Positions 25,111 through 34,094 of a stretch of 64,000 nt of DNA are shown piece by piece (the stretch's first letter is position 1; each line of letters starts with the position of its first letter). The notes under the pieces are model-generated. The model worked only from the letters and a program-made list of their open reading frames with translations. It had not been told where the DNA came from and did no database searches. Location: positions 186,001-250,000 of the forward strand of contig CAVOSX010000005.1 in assembly GCA_963699015.1 (NCBI GenBank). Direction: 5' to 3'. Both the position numbers and the translations under genes were made by a program. Source of the stretch: PALSA-505 sp963699015 (lineage in GTDB: Bacteria; Actinomycetota; Actinomycetes; Streptosporangiales; Streptosporangiaceae).

Positions 25111-26172
25111 ATGCCTGCTGCCGGGTACCCCGTTCAGATGACTGGCGGCGTGCCGGTGATCACGGCGCCCGCCGAGATCGACGTCACGACCGCTGGTCAG
25201 CTGCGGGCGGTCCTGTCCGACTGGCTCGCCCGGGGACATGCCGCGGTAGTGGTGGACATGACCGGCACCCAGTTCTGCGATTCGGCTGGGCTGATGGAGC
25301 TGGTGCGGGCACACCGGCGGGCGGTGGCGCATGGTGGCGGGTTGCGGTTGGTCATCTCGGCCGATGACGTGATTCTTCGCGTCTTCACGCTGATCGGCCT
25401 TGACCGGCTGATCCCCAGGTTCGCCAGCCTGGAACAGGCCCTGGCCCAGACGACCGTGACCGCGGGCGCGCCTGCCAGCCCGCCACTCCGGGTCCGGGAG
25501 CATGGCCCGGTGGCCGAGCGCCGCAGCTGTGCGCAGTGCGGTGCGGTGTTCGTGCCGCAGCGCGAGCACGCCCGGTTCTGCACCGCTGGCTGCCGGGCCG
25601 CCTGGAACCGCGAGCATCTGGGCGATCCCGCGGACGAGGTGAGCGCGCTCGCCTGGTCGATCACCGCGATGAGCGAGGCCACTGGCCGGCTGGCCGGGGT
25701 CACGGTATGGGAACGGGTGCAGGCGGTCGCGGCGATCGGGGAGGCCGTGTGGTGGATCACCATGGTCAACGGCACGCTGATGCGCCATCACCCGGGGGTC
25801 TACGAGGCCGTTCTCGCGGACCAGGCTCCGGCAGAGCGCCCGCTGATCGAGGAGACCCTGGCCGGGCTCCGTTTTGTCCGGAACTGGATGAGCCGGGACG
25901 GCAGCCTCGATGAGGTCATCGAGATCCGCGGACCGCGCACCGGCAACAGGCGCATTACCGGCTGGACATGGAAGGACGTCCCAGACCCGGCGCTCGCCCA
26001 GCTTGGGCCCCGCGGGCAGGCCTGGGAGATGTCACGGTACCGGGCCTACCAGGAACACCTGGCGGGCCGCACCATCGGGCACACCATCGGCCGGGCCGCC
26101 AGGTTCGTGACGCTGACCGGCGCGAACGCAGCACCAAGCACAGACGCCAGCGAGCATGCCATCCGAATTTAG
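25111..26172 (+). CDS. STAS domain - zinc finger - unknown domain fusion protein
   Basis: 353 residues from ATG 25111, with GAGGAG seven bases upstream. Residues 1-110 are a STAS domain: EIDVTTAGQLRAVLSDWLAR and DMTGTQFCDSAGLMELV, with the phosphorylatable Ser position in CDSAG. Residues ~140-165 form a Cys-type finger: CAQCGAVFVPQREHARFCTA then GCRAAW (CxxC...CxxxC). The remaining ~180 residues are a helical domain (LAWSITAMSEATGRLAGVTV, VWWITMVNGTLMRHHPGVYE) with a C-terminal WTWKDVPDP segment. The fusion suggests a partner-switch input coupled to nucleic acid or protein binding. The C-terminal domain is not recognised. Confidence 0.8.
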   Translation: MPAAGYPVQMTGGVPVITAPAEIDVTTAGQLRAVLSDWLARGHAAVVVDMTGTQFCDSAGLMELVRAHRRAVAHGGGLRLVISADDVILRVFTLIGLDRLIPRFASLEQALAQTTVTAGAPASPPLRVREHGPVAERRSCAQCGAVFVPQREHARFCTAGCRAAWNREHLGDPADEVSALAWSITAMSEATGRLAGVTVWERVQAVAAIGEAVWWITMVNGTLMRHHPGVYEAVLADQAPAERPLIEETLAGLRFVRNWMSRDGSLDEVIEIRGPRTGNRRITGWTWKDVPDPALAQLGPRGQAWEMSRYRAYQEHLAGRTIGHTIGRAARFVTLTGANAAPSTDASEHAIRI

Positions 26173-26263
26173 CTGATCTTGCCAATGCGGGCGCCGACAC
26201 GCCACTGCGGCGAGTGGTAAGACCCCGGCGAACTCCGGTCCGGCCCGCGTTACCATCCGCCCG

Positions 26264-26824
26264 GTGGAACTACTGAGGACAGAACGGCTGGCGCTGCGTC
26301 ACTGGAGCGAGTCCGACCTCGCGGCGTTCTTCGACCTGTACTCGCGCGAGGACGTGACCCGCTGGCTTGGCCCGCATCCCCGGCGGCCGGTGGCAACACC
26401 CGAGGAAGCGCGGGACCGGCTCCTGCGCTGGCGTGCCCGCGAGCGCGAGCTGGCCGCCCCCCTCGGCCTATGGGCGATTGTCCCGCTCGTGGCCGGGCAA
26501 CGCCCGCAGCAGCCGGCGGGCACGCTGCCGTTGATGCCGCTCAGCGACGACCGCGGCCCGGCCGGCCTGGTAGAGGTGGGCTGGCACCTTCACCCGCGGC
26601 ACCAGGGCCGGGGGCTTGCGACCGAGGCGGCCCGCGCGATCCTCACCCTGGCGGCGACCGCGGGGATCGGCGAGGTGCTTGCGCTGACCGATCTGGACAA
26701 CGTCGCGTCCCAGCGGGTGGCCGCGCGGCTCGGCATGCGGGACGAAGGGGTGACCGAGCGCTGGTATGGCCTGACGGCACGTCAGTACCGCAAGGTCATC
26801 GCCTCGCCGGCGGCCGGCGGATAG
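26264..26824 (+). CDS. GNAT-family N-acetyltransferase
   Basis: 186 residues from GTG 26264. RimJ/RimL-type acetyltransferase: opening ELLRTERLALRHWSESDLAA, then VEVGWHLHPRHQGRGLATEA for acetyl-CoA binding (Q/RxxGxG/A), and ALTDLDNVASQRVAARLGMR near the end. Substrate unknown; relatives act on ribosomal protein N-termini or small amines. Convergent with the large glycosyltransferase gene that follows. Confidence 0.9.
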   Translation: MELLRTERLALRHWSESDLAAFFDLYSREDVTRWLGPHPRRPVATPEEARDRLLRWRARERELAAPLGLWAIVPLVAGQRPQQPAGTLPLMPLSDDRGPAGLVEVGWHLHPRHQGRGLATEAARAILTLAATAGIGEVLALTDLDNVASQRVAARLGMRDEGVTERWYGLTARQYRKVIASPAAGG

Positions 26825-26852
26825 CGGGCCAGGCGACGAGCCAGGCGCCCCG

Positions 26853-28514
26853 TCAGCGCCGGAGCCAGAGCGTGACCCGCACATTGCGGTAAGCCCTGAC
26901 GGCTATCTGGGTGAAGTCATGCTCGAGAACCATGCTTTCTTCCCGCAACGGTCCCGGGGGCAACGTCGCGGACGGCCGCAGGCCGACCACCCAGATGCGC
27001 TGGTGGCTCAGCATCAGCGGCCGGACGGCGGTGAACGGCTTGTCGATGCCGCGGAACGGGTCCGCGACCGCCGGCGACACCGCCATCGCGAAGTCGCTGG
27101 TCTTGCGGTACTGGCTCGGGTAGCCGAGCCTGGCCTTGCGGAAGAACGAGCTGAAGAACAGCACCCCGTCGCCCTGCCGGGCGTGCGCCCCGATGTAGAA
27201 CGCGGGGCCGCCGAAGTTGAACAGGCGGCTGCCGGGGGTGCGGACCCGCTGCAGCGGGGTGAGCTGCAACGCCAGCGCGCAGACGCACACGATCACGCCC
27301 GGCACCCAGACGAGCGTCCTGCGGCCGGCCCGGTCGCCCAGCCACTGCCCCAGCCGGTACATCCCGCCGCCCGCCAGCAGGGCCGCGCCGGCCTCGCCGT
27401 ACAGCACGTAGCGGTCCACGTACAGGTGCGGCCCGACGACCGACTCGAGCAGCAGGAGCGCGGCCGGGACCACGAGCAGCGGTGCGGCCACCGAAGGCAA
27501 TGAGACGCCCCCGCTGCGCCACCAGGCCGGCCCGGACCCGGCGCCAGACCCCGCCGCCTCGCCGGCAGGACGCCGCCCGCCGGGAGGCGACAGCAGGGCG
27601 ATGACGGCGCACGCGGCGAGCAGCGCGGGAGCCACGATCGTCGCGCCGAAGTAGTTGTGGTACAGCACCAGCAGATCCCGCAGGCCCGGACGCGGGATGG
27701 GGCCGAGCGCGGCGCGCTGCCGGGAGCTGAGCACTGCCAGCGGCCCGACCAGCACCGCGGCCGCCGCCGACGTGATCGCCCAGTGCGCCGCGGTGCGCCG
27801 CCCGTACCTGGCCAGCAGGACCGTGACCACGTGCGCCGCGAGTACCAGCAGCGACAGCTCGTTCAGGTAGCCGCCCAGCGTGACCAGCGCGCCGTAGACC
27901 AGCCAGCGGCGCACCAGCTGCGGCCGCGGCGCGCCGGCCTGCTCGGCCGCCATCGCGTGCAGCAGGGCCAGCGTCGCGGCGAGGACGCACGCGAACACCA
28001 GGGCATAAGAGCGCGCGGTCTGCGCGTAGTAGGTGACGCTCGGCATCAGCGCCATGATCAGGCCGGCGAAGAACCCCGCCCAGCCGGACCCGGTGAGCCG
28101 CCGGCCGAGAATCGCCAGCAGGGCTGCGGCGGCCGCCATGCAGATCACCGACGGGATGCGCATCACCGTCGGGCTCGTGCCCACCGCCATCCAGCCGTGC
28201 AGCAGCAGGTAATACAGCCCGTGCACGGCATCGACGTGGCGGAGCAGGTGCGCCAGCTGGCGCAGGCTGAGCAGCGCGGCCCAGCGGCTCACCACCTCGT
28301 CGTTGCCCATGGCCGAGTCGCGGCTCAGCCCCCACAGCCCGGCCGCGGTCATCGCCGCGGCCGCGGCGACGGGCGGCCCGTACCTCGCCGCGATCGCCGC
28401 CGCAGTCCCGGCGCGCGACGGCCCGGGGGCGCCCGCGGCTGGCGGCGCGGGTTTGCCTTCCCGCCCGCCGGGCGCGGAGGTCTTGTCGTCCTGACCCGTC
28501 GGGGTCGAGCTCAC
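26853..28514 (-). CDS. GT-C family membrane glycosyltransferase (GT39/ArnT-like)
   Basis: 553 residues from GTG 28514, which overlaps the glfT2 stop by four bases (GTGA). About eleven hydrophobic segments follow a 45-residue Pro/Gly-rich cytoplasmic head. The first extracytoplasmic loop carries SRDSAMGNDEVVSRWAALLS (acidic pair NDE, as expected for polyprenyl-phosphate sugar transferases). YYAQTARSYALVF matches the PMT-type YxxQxxRxY region. The C-terminal ~170 residues form an extracytoplasmic domain. As last gene of the glf operon it likely adds a sugar to the galactan or a related glycan outside the membrane. Donor unknown. Confidence 0.82.
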   Translation of the reverse strand: MSSTPTGQDDKTSAPGGREGKPAPPAAGAPGPSRAGTAAAIAARYGPPVAAAAAMTAAGLWGLSRDSAMGNDEVVSRWAALLSLRQLAHLLRHVDAVHGLYYLLLHGWMAVGTSPTVMRIPSVICMAAAAALLAILGRRLTGSGWAGFFAGLIMALMPSVTYYAQTARSYALVFACVLAATLALLHAMAAEQAGAPRPQLVRRWLVYGALVTLGGYLNELSLLVLAAHVVTVLLARYGRRTAAHWAITSAAAAVLVGPLAVLSSRQRAALGPIPRPGLRDLLVLYHNYFGATIVAPALLAACAVIALLSPPGGRRPAGEAAGSGAGSGPAWWRSGGVSLPSVAAPLLVVPAALLLLESVVGPHLYVDRYVLYGEAGAALLAGGGMYRLGQWLGDRAGRRTLVWVPGVIVCVCALALQLTPLQRVRTPGSRLFNFGGPAFYIGAHARQGDGVLFFSSFFRKARLGYPSQYRKTSDFAMAVSPAVADPFRGIDKPFTAVRPLMLSHQRIWVVGLRPSATLPPGPLREESMVLEHDFTQIAVRAYRNVRVTLWLRR

Positions 28515-30577
28515 GGCCCACCTGGCTGGTCGTCGGCAGACGTCCCGGCCGAGATCCCGAAGGTTTCCCGCCACCTTTCCGGTGAGGTGAACTCGGCCGC
28601 CGCTGCCCGGTACTCGGCAGCAAGCCGCGGCCATTCACGCAGCAGCCGGGCGTGCAGCAGCGTGCTGCGGCGGCTGAGCGAGCCGAACAGCTTGCGGTCG
28701 CGCTGATACCAGGCCGCGCTCGTGCCGTCGCCCGCAGACACCATGGCGCTGTCCAGCCTGGACAGCACCCACCAGGCCGAGTCCTGATGCGGCAGGGCCA
28801 TCTGCGGCCGCTCGCGGGCTCCCTTCCGCGGGGTCCGGAACTGGTGCGCGGTCCCGGTCACGGCCTTCGTCAGCAAGTTGATCTTGTTGGTCGGGGTGGT
28901 CGACGCCTTCAGGTTGTCCGGTGCCCTCCGGCGGGCCGGGGGGAAGCTCTCGATGTCGGGCTCGGCCTGGGCGTCGAGATACGGTCGGCGGTACTCCTGC
29001 AGCTCGCTCAGCCTGGTCGCCAGGTCACGGTGCAGGTGAGCAGGGCCGGACAGCACGTCCTCGATCGCGAGCAGCCGCAGCGCGGCCGTCGAGTACTGCA
29101 TCGACACCAGGCTCTGCAACTGCCGTTCCGCGCTCTCGGCCAGCAGCCGGCCGCCGCGCTTGCGCGGCGAGTGCAGCAGCGCCGCGATGATCCGGTTGCG
29201 CAGGTGGTAGTACGCCTGCCAGTCCAGCGCGTCGGTCTTGTCCTGCCAGGTGACGTGCCAGGTGGCCATGCCGGGCAGCGACACCGTGGGGTACCCGTGC
29301 TCGCGGGCCCGCACGGAGTACTCCGCGTCGTCCCACTTGATGAAGACCGGCATCGCGAGGCCGATCTCGGCGATGATCTGCGTCGGGATCAGGCACATCC
29401 ACCAGCCGTTGTAGTCGGCATCGACCCGCCGGTGCAGCCACGGGGTGTTGCGCAGGTTCCGGTGGCCGAAGTCATGCCGGGGCTTGGTGTTCGGCGCGGT
29501 TTCCCACCACCACGTGCCCGGAGCGATGGTCTCGGCGAACGCGTGCAGCACCGAGCGGTCGAACAGGCTGAACATGTGCCCGCCGACGATCGTCGGCCGC
29601 CGGGCGAGGTCGGCGAAGGTGGCCGCGCGCCTGATCGACTCGGGCTCCATCTTGACGTCGTCGTCGGAAATGAGCAGGTAGTCGCTCTGGCCGGCCCGCA
29701 CGGTCTCGTCCATCATGCGGGAGAACCCGCCTGAGCCGCCGAGGTTCCGCTGCTCGATGATCCGCAGCTTGTCGCCGACCTTCTTGGCCGCGTCGGCGAA
29801 GTCCGGGTGATCGGTCACGTGGCTGGTGCCCTGGTCGATGACGTAGATCGTGTCGAGCAGATCCAGCACGTCCGGCGCCTCGCCAAGGGTGCGCAGGTGA
29901 TCGAGGATGAATTCGGCGCGGTTGATCGTGGTGATGCCCAGGCTGACCCGGCCCGGGCGAGCCGGCTGGTCGGCCAGCGCGGCCCACTCCGCCTCGATGA
30001 GCGTCGTGCCCCGCGCGCCCGCGACGATGTCGAACCAGTACCAGCCGCCGTCGATGAACGGGGCCAGCGACAGCGTGCGCTCGACCGTCTCCGGCTGGTC
30101 GGTCTCGACGCGGATCGTCTCGACCGGGTAGCTGTGCCCCTTGGCCGCGGAACGGTACACGATGATCGTGCACTCGCCGGCCACCCGGACCCGCAGCAGC
30201 ACCGAATCCACCGTGGTCCACCGGCGCCAGTAACTGGCAGGGAACGCGTTGAAGTAGGTCCCGAACGAGACCCGGCGCCCCTCGCTGATCACCGCGGTCT
30301 GCCGGGGCACGATCTCGTCCACCGCGAGGTACGGCAGGCCGGCCCCGAAGCGGATGCTGGACTGCGTCTCGCCGGCGGCGGCGTTGCCTGCCGGCAGCGG
30401 GGGCGGCGCCTTCGGGGTCTCACCCAGCGACTCGGCCAGCAGTTCCGCGGCCAGTTCAGCAGCGCCCCGTTCGGGATTGGTCTCTACGTACAGCGGGACC
30501 ACGTCCAGATCCTCGCCGGGGAACACGACGCGCTGCAGGACGCGAAGACCGCGGCCGGCCGGGCTCTGGTCAGTCAC
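28511..30577 (-). CDS. glfT2: Galactofuranosyltransferase GlfT2
   Basis: 688 residues from GTG 30577, whose first eight bases overlap the glf stop (GTGACTGA). Order: N-terminal beta-sandwich (SSIRFGAGLPYLAVDEIVPR, VSFGTYFNAFPASYWRRWT), GT-A catalytic domain (SLGITTINRAEFILDHLRTL, NLGGSGGFSRMMDE, LLISDDDVKMEP with the DDD metal motif, MPVFIKWDDAEYSVRAREHG with catalytic DD, TWHVTWQDK), then a long C-terminal helical region. This matches the mycobacterial processive enzyme that polymerises alternating beta-1,5/1,6 galactofuranose from UDP-Galf. Length is close to the mycobacterial protein. Acts at the inner membrane face. Confidence 0.95.
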   Translation of the reverse strand: MTDQSPAGRGLRVLQRVVFPGEDLDVVPLYVETNPERGAAELAAELLAESLGETPKAPPPLPAGNAAAGETQSSIRFGAGLPYLAVDEIVPRQTAVISEGRRVSFGTYFNAFPASYWRRWTTVDSVLLRVRVAGECTIIVYRSAAKGHSYPVETIRVETDQPETVERTLSLAPFIDGGWYWFDIVAGARGTTLIEAEWAALADQPARPGRVSLGITTINRAEFILDHLRTLGEAPDVLDLLDTIYVIDQGTSHVTDHPDFADAAKKVGDKLRIIEQRNLGGSGGFSRMMDETVRAGQSDYLLISDDDVKMEPESIRRAATFADLARRPTIVGGHMFSLFDRSVLHAFAETIAPGTWWWETAPNTKPRHDFGHRNLRNTPWLHRRVDADYNGWWMCLIPTQIIAEIGLAMPVFIKWDDAEYSVRAREHGYPTVSLPGMATWHVTWQDKTDALDWQAYYHLRNRIIAALLHSPRKRGGRLLAESAERQLQSLVSMQYSTAALRLLAIEDVLSGPAHLHRDLATRLSELQEYRRPYLDAQAEPDIESFPPARRRAPDNLKASTTPTNKINLLTKAVTGTAHQFRTPRKGARERPQMALPHQDSAWWVLSRLDSAMVSAGDGTSAAWYQRDRKLFGSLSRRSTLLHARLLREWPRLAAEYRAAAAEFTSPERWRETFGISAGTSADDQPGGP

Positions 30578-31748
30578 GGCCTGCACCCCTGCGGCTCAGC
30601 GGCTCGCCGTCGGCAAAGAACGGGCGCAGCCGGTTGTCGTACATGCTCAGCGCGGATCCGATCGCCATGTGCATGTCGAGGTACTTGTAGGTGCCCAGCC
30701 GGCCGCCGAACAGCACGCCGGGCTCGCGGTCCGCCAGCTCCCGGTAGGCCAGCAGCCGGGTCCGGTCCTCCGCCCGGTTGATCGGGTAGTACGGCTCGTC
30801 GCCGCGGTCGGCGAAACGCGAGAATTCGCGCATGATCACTGTCTTGTCCTCCGGGTACCAGGCACGCTCGGGATGGAAGTGCCGGAACTCATGGATCCGG
30901 GTGAACGGGACATCCTCGTCCGCGTAGTTCATGACGGGAGTTCCCTGGAAGTCCCCCGTGGCGAGCACCTCCAGGTCGAAGTCTAGGGTGCGCCAGCCCA
31001 GGTCACCCGCACAGTAGCCGAAGTACGCATCGAGCGGGCCCGTGTACACCACCGGCACGTTGCCGACCAGGTCAGCCCGCAGGTCGCCGAAGTCGGTATT
31101 CAGCCGCACCTCGATGCCCGGGTGATCGGCCATGCGCTCCAGCCAGGCGGTATAGCCGTCGGCCGGCAGGCCCTCGTAGGTGTCGCTGAAGTAGCGGTTG
31201 TTGAACGTGTAGCGCACCGGCAGCCGGGTGATGATCTCCGGGGGAAGCTCGGCGGGATCGGTCTGCCACTGCTTGTAGGTGTAACCGCGGATGAACGCCT
31301 CGTACAGCGGCCGACCGATCAGCGACACGGCCCGCTGCTCGAGGCTGCCCGCGCGGGCGGGGTCCACCTCGGCCGCCTGCTCGGCCACCAGCGCCCGCGC
31401 CTGGTCCGGGGACATCACCCGGCCGAAGTACTCGCAGATGGTGGCCAGGTTAATCGGCATCGGGTAGACCCGGCCCTTGTAGACCGAGAACACCCGGTGC
31501 TGGTAGCCGGTGAAGCCCGTGTACCGGTTGGCGTACTCCCAGACGCGGTCGTTGGACGTGTGGAACAGGTGCGCCCCGTAGCGATGGATCTCGATGCCGG
31601 TATCCGGTTCGCGCTCGCTGTAGGCGTTCCCGCCGATGTGGTGGCGGCGCTCGACCACGAGCACGCGCAAGCCCAGGTCGCGGGTGCACCGCTCGGCGAT
31701 GGTCAGCCCGAAGAACCCGGACCCGACGACGACGAGATCGACGTTCAC
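30570..31748 (-). CDS. glf: UDP-galactopyranose mutase
   Basis: 392 residues from GTG 31748; the start overlaps the upstream GT2 stop by four bases. FAD-binding N-terminus VDLVVVGSGFFGLTIAERC, then LVVERRHHIGGNAYSERE, EIHRYGAHLFHTSNDRVWEY and QWQTDPAELPPEIITRLPVR. The substrate region TGPLDAYFGYCAGDLGWRTL and the end RLGTYKYLDMHMAIGSAL are conserved. It interconverts UDP-galactopyranose and UDP-galactofuranose, providing the donor for GlfT2 encoded immediately downstream. Length is standard. Confidence 0.97.
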   Translation of the reverse strand: MNVDLVVVGSGFFGLTIAERCTRDLGLRVLVVERRHHIGGNAYSEREPDTGIEIHRYGAHLFHTSNDRVWEYANRYTGFTGYQHRVFSVYKGRVYPMPINLATICEYFGRVMSPDQARALVAEQAAEVDPARAGSLEQRAVSLIGRPLYEAFIRGYTYKQWQTDPAELPPEIITRLPVRYTFNNRYFSDTYEGLPADGYTAWLERMADHPGIEVRLNTDFGDLRADLVGNVPVVYTGPLDAYFGYCAGDLGWRTLDFDLEVLATGDFQGTPVMNYADEDVPFTRIHEFRHFHPERAWYPEDKTVIMREFSRFADRGDEPYYPINRAEDRTRLLAYRELADREPGVLFGGRLGTYKYLDMHMAIGSALSMYDNRLRPFFADGEPLSRRGAGRD

Positions 31749-32590
31749 GGCTGCGCCGCCCCGTGATGCTCGGTGTAGCGCGCGACCATCGGGCGGTACA
31801 CCGCGCGGCGGCACCACCAGGGGACCAGCCGGTAGCCGCCGCGGACTAGCACGTTGCGCGCGTACTGCGCGGGCGAGGTAAACCCGCGGCGGCGGAACTC
31901 GCGCTGCAGCCGGAGCTCGGAGCGCAGCAGGTCGGCGCCGCCGCGCCGCTTGAAGGACGTGGCGCCGACCCGGTAGAACACCAGCGGCTCGGGCACGTTG
32001 ACCGCCCGCGCGCCGTTGGCGAGCATGCGGGCGAACAGGGCGTAGTCCTCCATCAGCGGCAGGTCGCCGTACCCGCCCGCGGCCAGGACGGCGCTGCGCC
32101 GGTAGACCACGGTCGGGTGATTGAACGGGTCATGCATCCGCGCGTAGCGCTGAATGTGCTCTGAGCCGATCGGCGGGACGCGCTGCCCGACGACGTGACC
32201 GGTATCCTCCACGAACTCGAGCAGGCCCGATCCGACGATGTCCGCGTCCGCCATGAGCGGGAGCTGCACCTCGAAGCGGTGCGGCATGGCCACGTCGTCG
32301 GCGTCCATCCGCGCGATCACGTCGAACCTGCTGGCCGCCAGCCCGCGGTCCAGCGCCGGCCCGAGGCCGCCGTTGCGCGGCAGCGGCACGAACGTCACCG
32401 GCACCTGGCTGGCGGCCCTGATCTCCTCCAGGCACCCGGCGAGCTCGTCCCTGACCGGGCCGTCGCGGACGATCACCACCTGATCCGGGCGCACCGTCTG
32501 GTCGTCGACCGCGCTGCGGAACGCCCGCCGCAGGTAGTCGGGCCGGTCGCCGTCATACACCGGTACCAGGAGGCTGAAGGGCTCTTGCAT
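31745..32590 (-). CDS. GT2 family glycosyltransferase (AmsE-like)
   Basis: 281 residues, first gene of the glf operon. GT-A fold: FSLLVPVYDGDRPDYLRRAF, VVIVRDGPV, NGGLGPALDRGLAASRFDVI, then ARMDADDVAMPHRFEVQLPL (DxDD metal motif), and YGDLPLMEDYALFARML with the acidic ED catalytic position. Resembles AmsE-type transferases that add galactose or rhamnose early in glycan assembly. It may prime the linker for the galactan; that is inferred from operon position only. ATG 32590 is a natural start. Confidence 0.85.
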   Translation of the reverse strand: MQEPFSLLVPVYDGDRPDYLRRAFRSAVDDQTVRPDQVVIVRDGPVRDELAGCLEEIRAASQVPVTFVPLPRNGGLGPALDRGLAASRFDVIARMDADDVAMPHRFEVQLPLMADADIVGSGLLEFVEDTGHVVGQRVPPIGSEHIQRYARMHDPFNHPTVVYRRSAVLAAGGYGDLPLMEDYALFARMLANGARAVNVPEPLVFYRVGATSFKRRGGADLLRSELRLQREFRRRGFTSPAQYARNVLVRGGYRLVPWWCRRAVYRPMVARYTEHHGAAQP

Positions 32591-32790
32591 ATGCAGAACC
32601 CGCCTTCCTTCGGGGACAGGTGCGCACGGCGGCTCAGCGGCCAGGCGACACAGAGACTATTGGAATAAGCGCTGCTCTACACAGCTTAGAGCGCGGTTCG
32701 CGCGCCGTTGCCGTCTGCGACGCGCCGCCGCCCCGCGGCTGGTCTACCCTGACACGAAGCACGACCACCGGCGATTCGCGAGGAGCTGAG

Positions 32791-32826
32791 ATGTCCCGCA
32801 CCCCGGCACCGGGTCCGCCGTCATGA
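32791..32826 (+). CDS. Possible 11-aa leader peptide before the sulfotransferase
   Basis: A strong ribosome site (GAGGAG, five bases before ATG 32791) starts a frame of eleven codons, MSRTPAPGPPS, ending TGA. Its stop overlaps the sulfotransferase ATG as ATGA. The sulfotransferase start has no ribosome site of its own, so this short frame may couple or control its translation. No stem-loop attenuator is obvious. Confidence 0.45.
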   Translation: MSRTPAPGPPS

Positions 32827-34094
32827 CCGGCCCGGTACCGGCCGCCGGCCGTCCGGGCAACCGGGCGCGGCCGACGGTATTCCTGCACATCGGCGAGCCC
32901 AAGACGGGCACGACCTTCCTGCAGCAGGTGCTGTGGGGCAACCGGGCCTGGCTGGCGGCGCAGGGCGTGGCGCTGCCCGGGCACCACGCGCAGGACCACT
33001 ACCGGGCCAGCCAGGACCTGCGCGACCTGAAGATGCTGCCCGCCGATCCGGGCGGATCCTGGACCGGTGAGTGGGAGATTCTGGCCGGCCAGGCCAAGCG
33101 GGCGCCGAAGTCCGCCGTCATCTCGCACGAGCTCTTCTCGGCGGCCGACGCCGGGCAGGCTGAGCGTGCGGTCAGGTCGCTGCAGCCCGCTGACGTGCAC
33201 CTCATCCTCACGGTGCGGGACATGGCCACCTTGCTGCCCGCCGAATGGCAGGAATCGGTAAAGCATCGCAGCACCCGCAGCTGGGAGGACTGGCTCGGCG
33301 ACGTGATCGACCGGGAGTCGCGCGACCCCGGCAGGCGCCGGTGGTGGTTCTGGTGCGTGCACGACACGCTGGCCATCCTCGATACCTGGTCGCGTCACAT
33401 CCCGGCCGAGCGGGTGCACGTGATCACGACTCCGCCGCGCGGATCAGGCAGCGGCCTGCTGTGGGAACGGTTCGCGTCCGTGCTCGGCGTCGATCCCGCG
33501 CGGGCCGACCTTTCCCTGGCCCGGCAGAACACCTCGCTCGGCATGCCCGAGGCGGAGTTCCTGCGGCGGCTGAACCAGGAGCTTCCGCCGGAGGTGCCGG
33601 ACTGGTTCTACATGTGGCGGGTGAAGGAAGGGATCGCGCACCGGCCCGCGCCGCGACGTCAGGGCGGGGGCCGGCTCGTCCTGCCCGCCAGCCGGGACAC
33701 GTGGGCCAAGGAGCAGGCAGAGGCGCTGATCGCCGGGCTGGCCGATTCGGGTTACGAGGTCGTCGGCGACCTCGACGAGCTCCGGCCGCTGCCGGTCACC
33801 GAGCCAGCCGTCGATCCCGCTGACCAGCCCGCCGAGCAGGTACTCGATGCCGCGGTGCAGGCCACGGCGGCGATGGTGGTCAACCAGTACACCCAGGCGT
33901 ACCCGGCGGCCGGGCCGGACGCGGGCCCGGGCGCGGCCCGCGGGCTGGCCCGCCGGCTCGAGTCGGCCCTGGCCTCCCGGCCGCGGGTCAAGCGGGCGGT
34001 GCGCGAGCTCAGCAGCCGGTCCCCGGCCGTGCGCCGGCTGCGCGTGCTGGCCTGGCAGGAACTCGAGCGGACCAGGGCCCGCAGGGGTGCCTAG
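32823..34094 (+). CDS. Sulfotransferase-like protein (PAPS-dependent type)
   Basis: 423 residues. The N-terminal PTVFLHIGEPKTGTTFLQQV contains the KTGTTFLQ phosphosulfate loop of sulfotransferases. VHLILTVRDMATLLPAEWQE supplies the second binding element (RDxxxxxxSxW-like, here with altered spacing). ILDTWSRHIPAERVHVITT completes the core. The last ~120 residues are an Ala/Pro/Arg-rich extension not needed for the fold. It lies back-to-back with the glf operon and is followed by a GT2 with 8-base overlap, so it may sulfate the glycan made by this locus. PAPS use is a family property, not shown. Confidence 0.8.
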   Translation: MTGPVPAAGRPGNRARPTVFLHIGEPKTGTTFLQQVLWGNRAWLAAQGVALPGHHAQDHYRASQDLRDLKMLPADPGGSWTGEWEILAGQAKRAPKSAVISHELFSAADAGQAERAVRSLQPADVHLILTVRDMATLLPAEWQESVKHRSTRSWEDWLGDVIDRESRDPGRRRWWFWCVHDTLAILDTWSRHIPAERVHVITTPPRGSGSGLLWERFASVLGVDPARADLSLARQNTSLGMPEAEFLRRLNQELPPEVPDWFYMWRVKEGIAHRPAPRRQGGGRLVLPASRDTWAKEQAEALIAGLADSGYEVVGDLDELRPLPVTEPAVDPADQPAEQVLDAAVQATAAMVVNQYTQAYPAAGPDAGPGAARGLARRLESALASRPRVKRAVRELSSRSPAVRRLRVLAWQELERTRARRGA

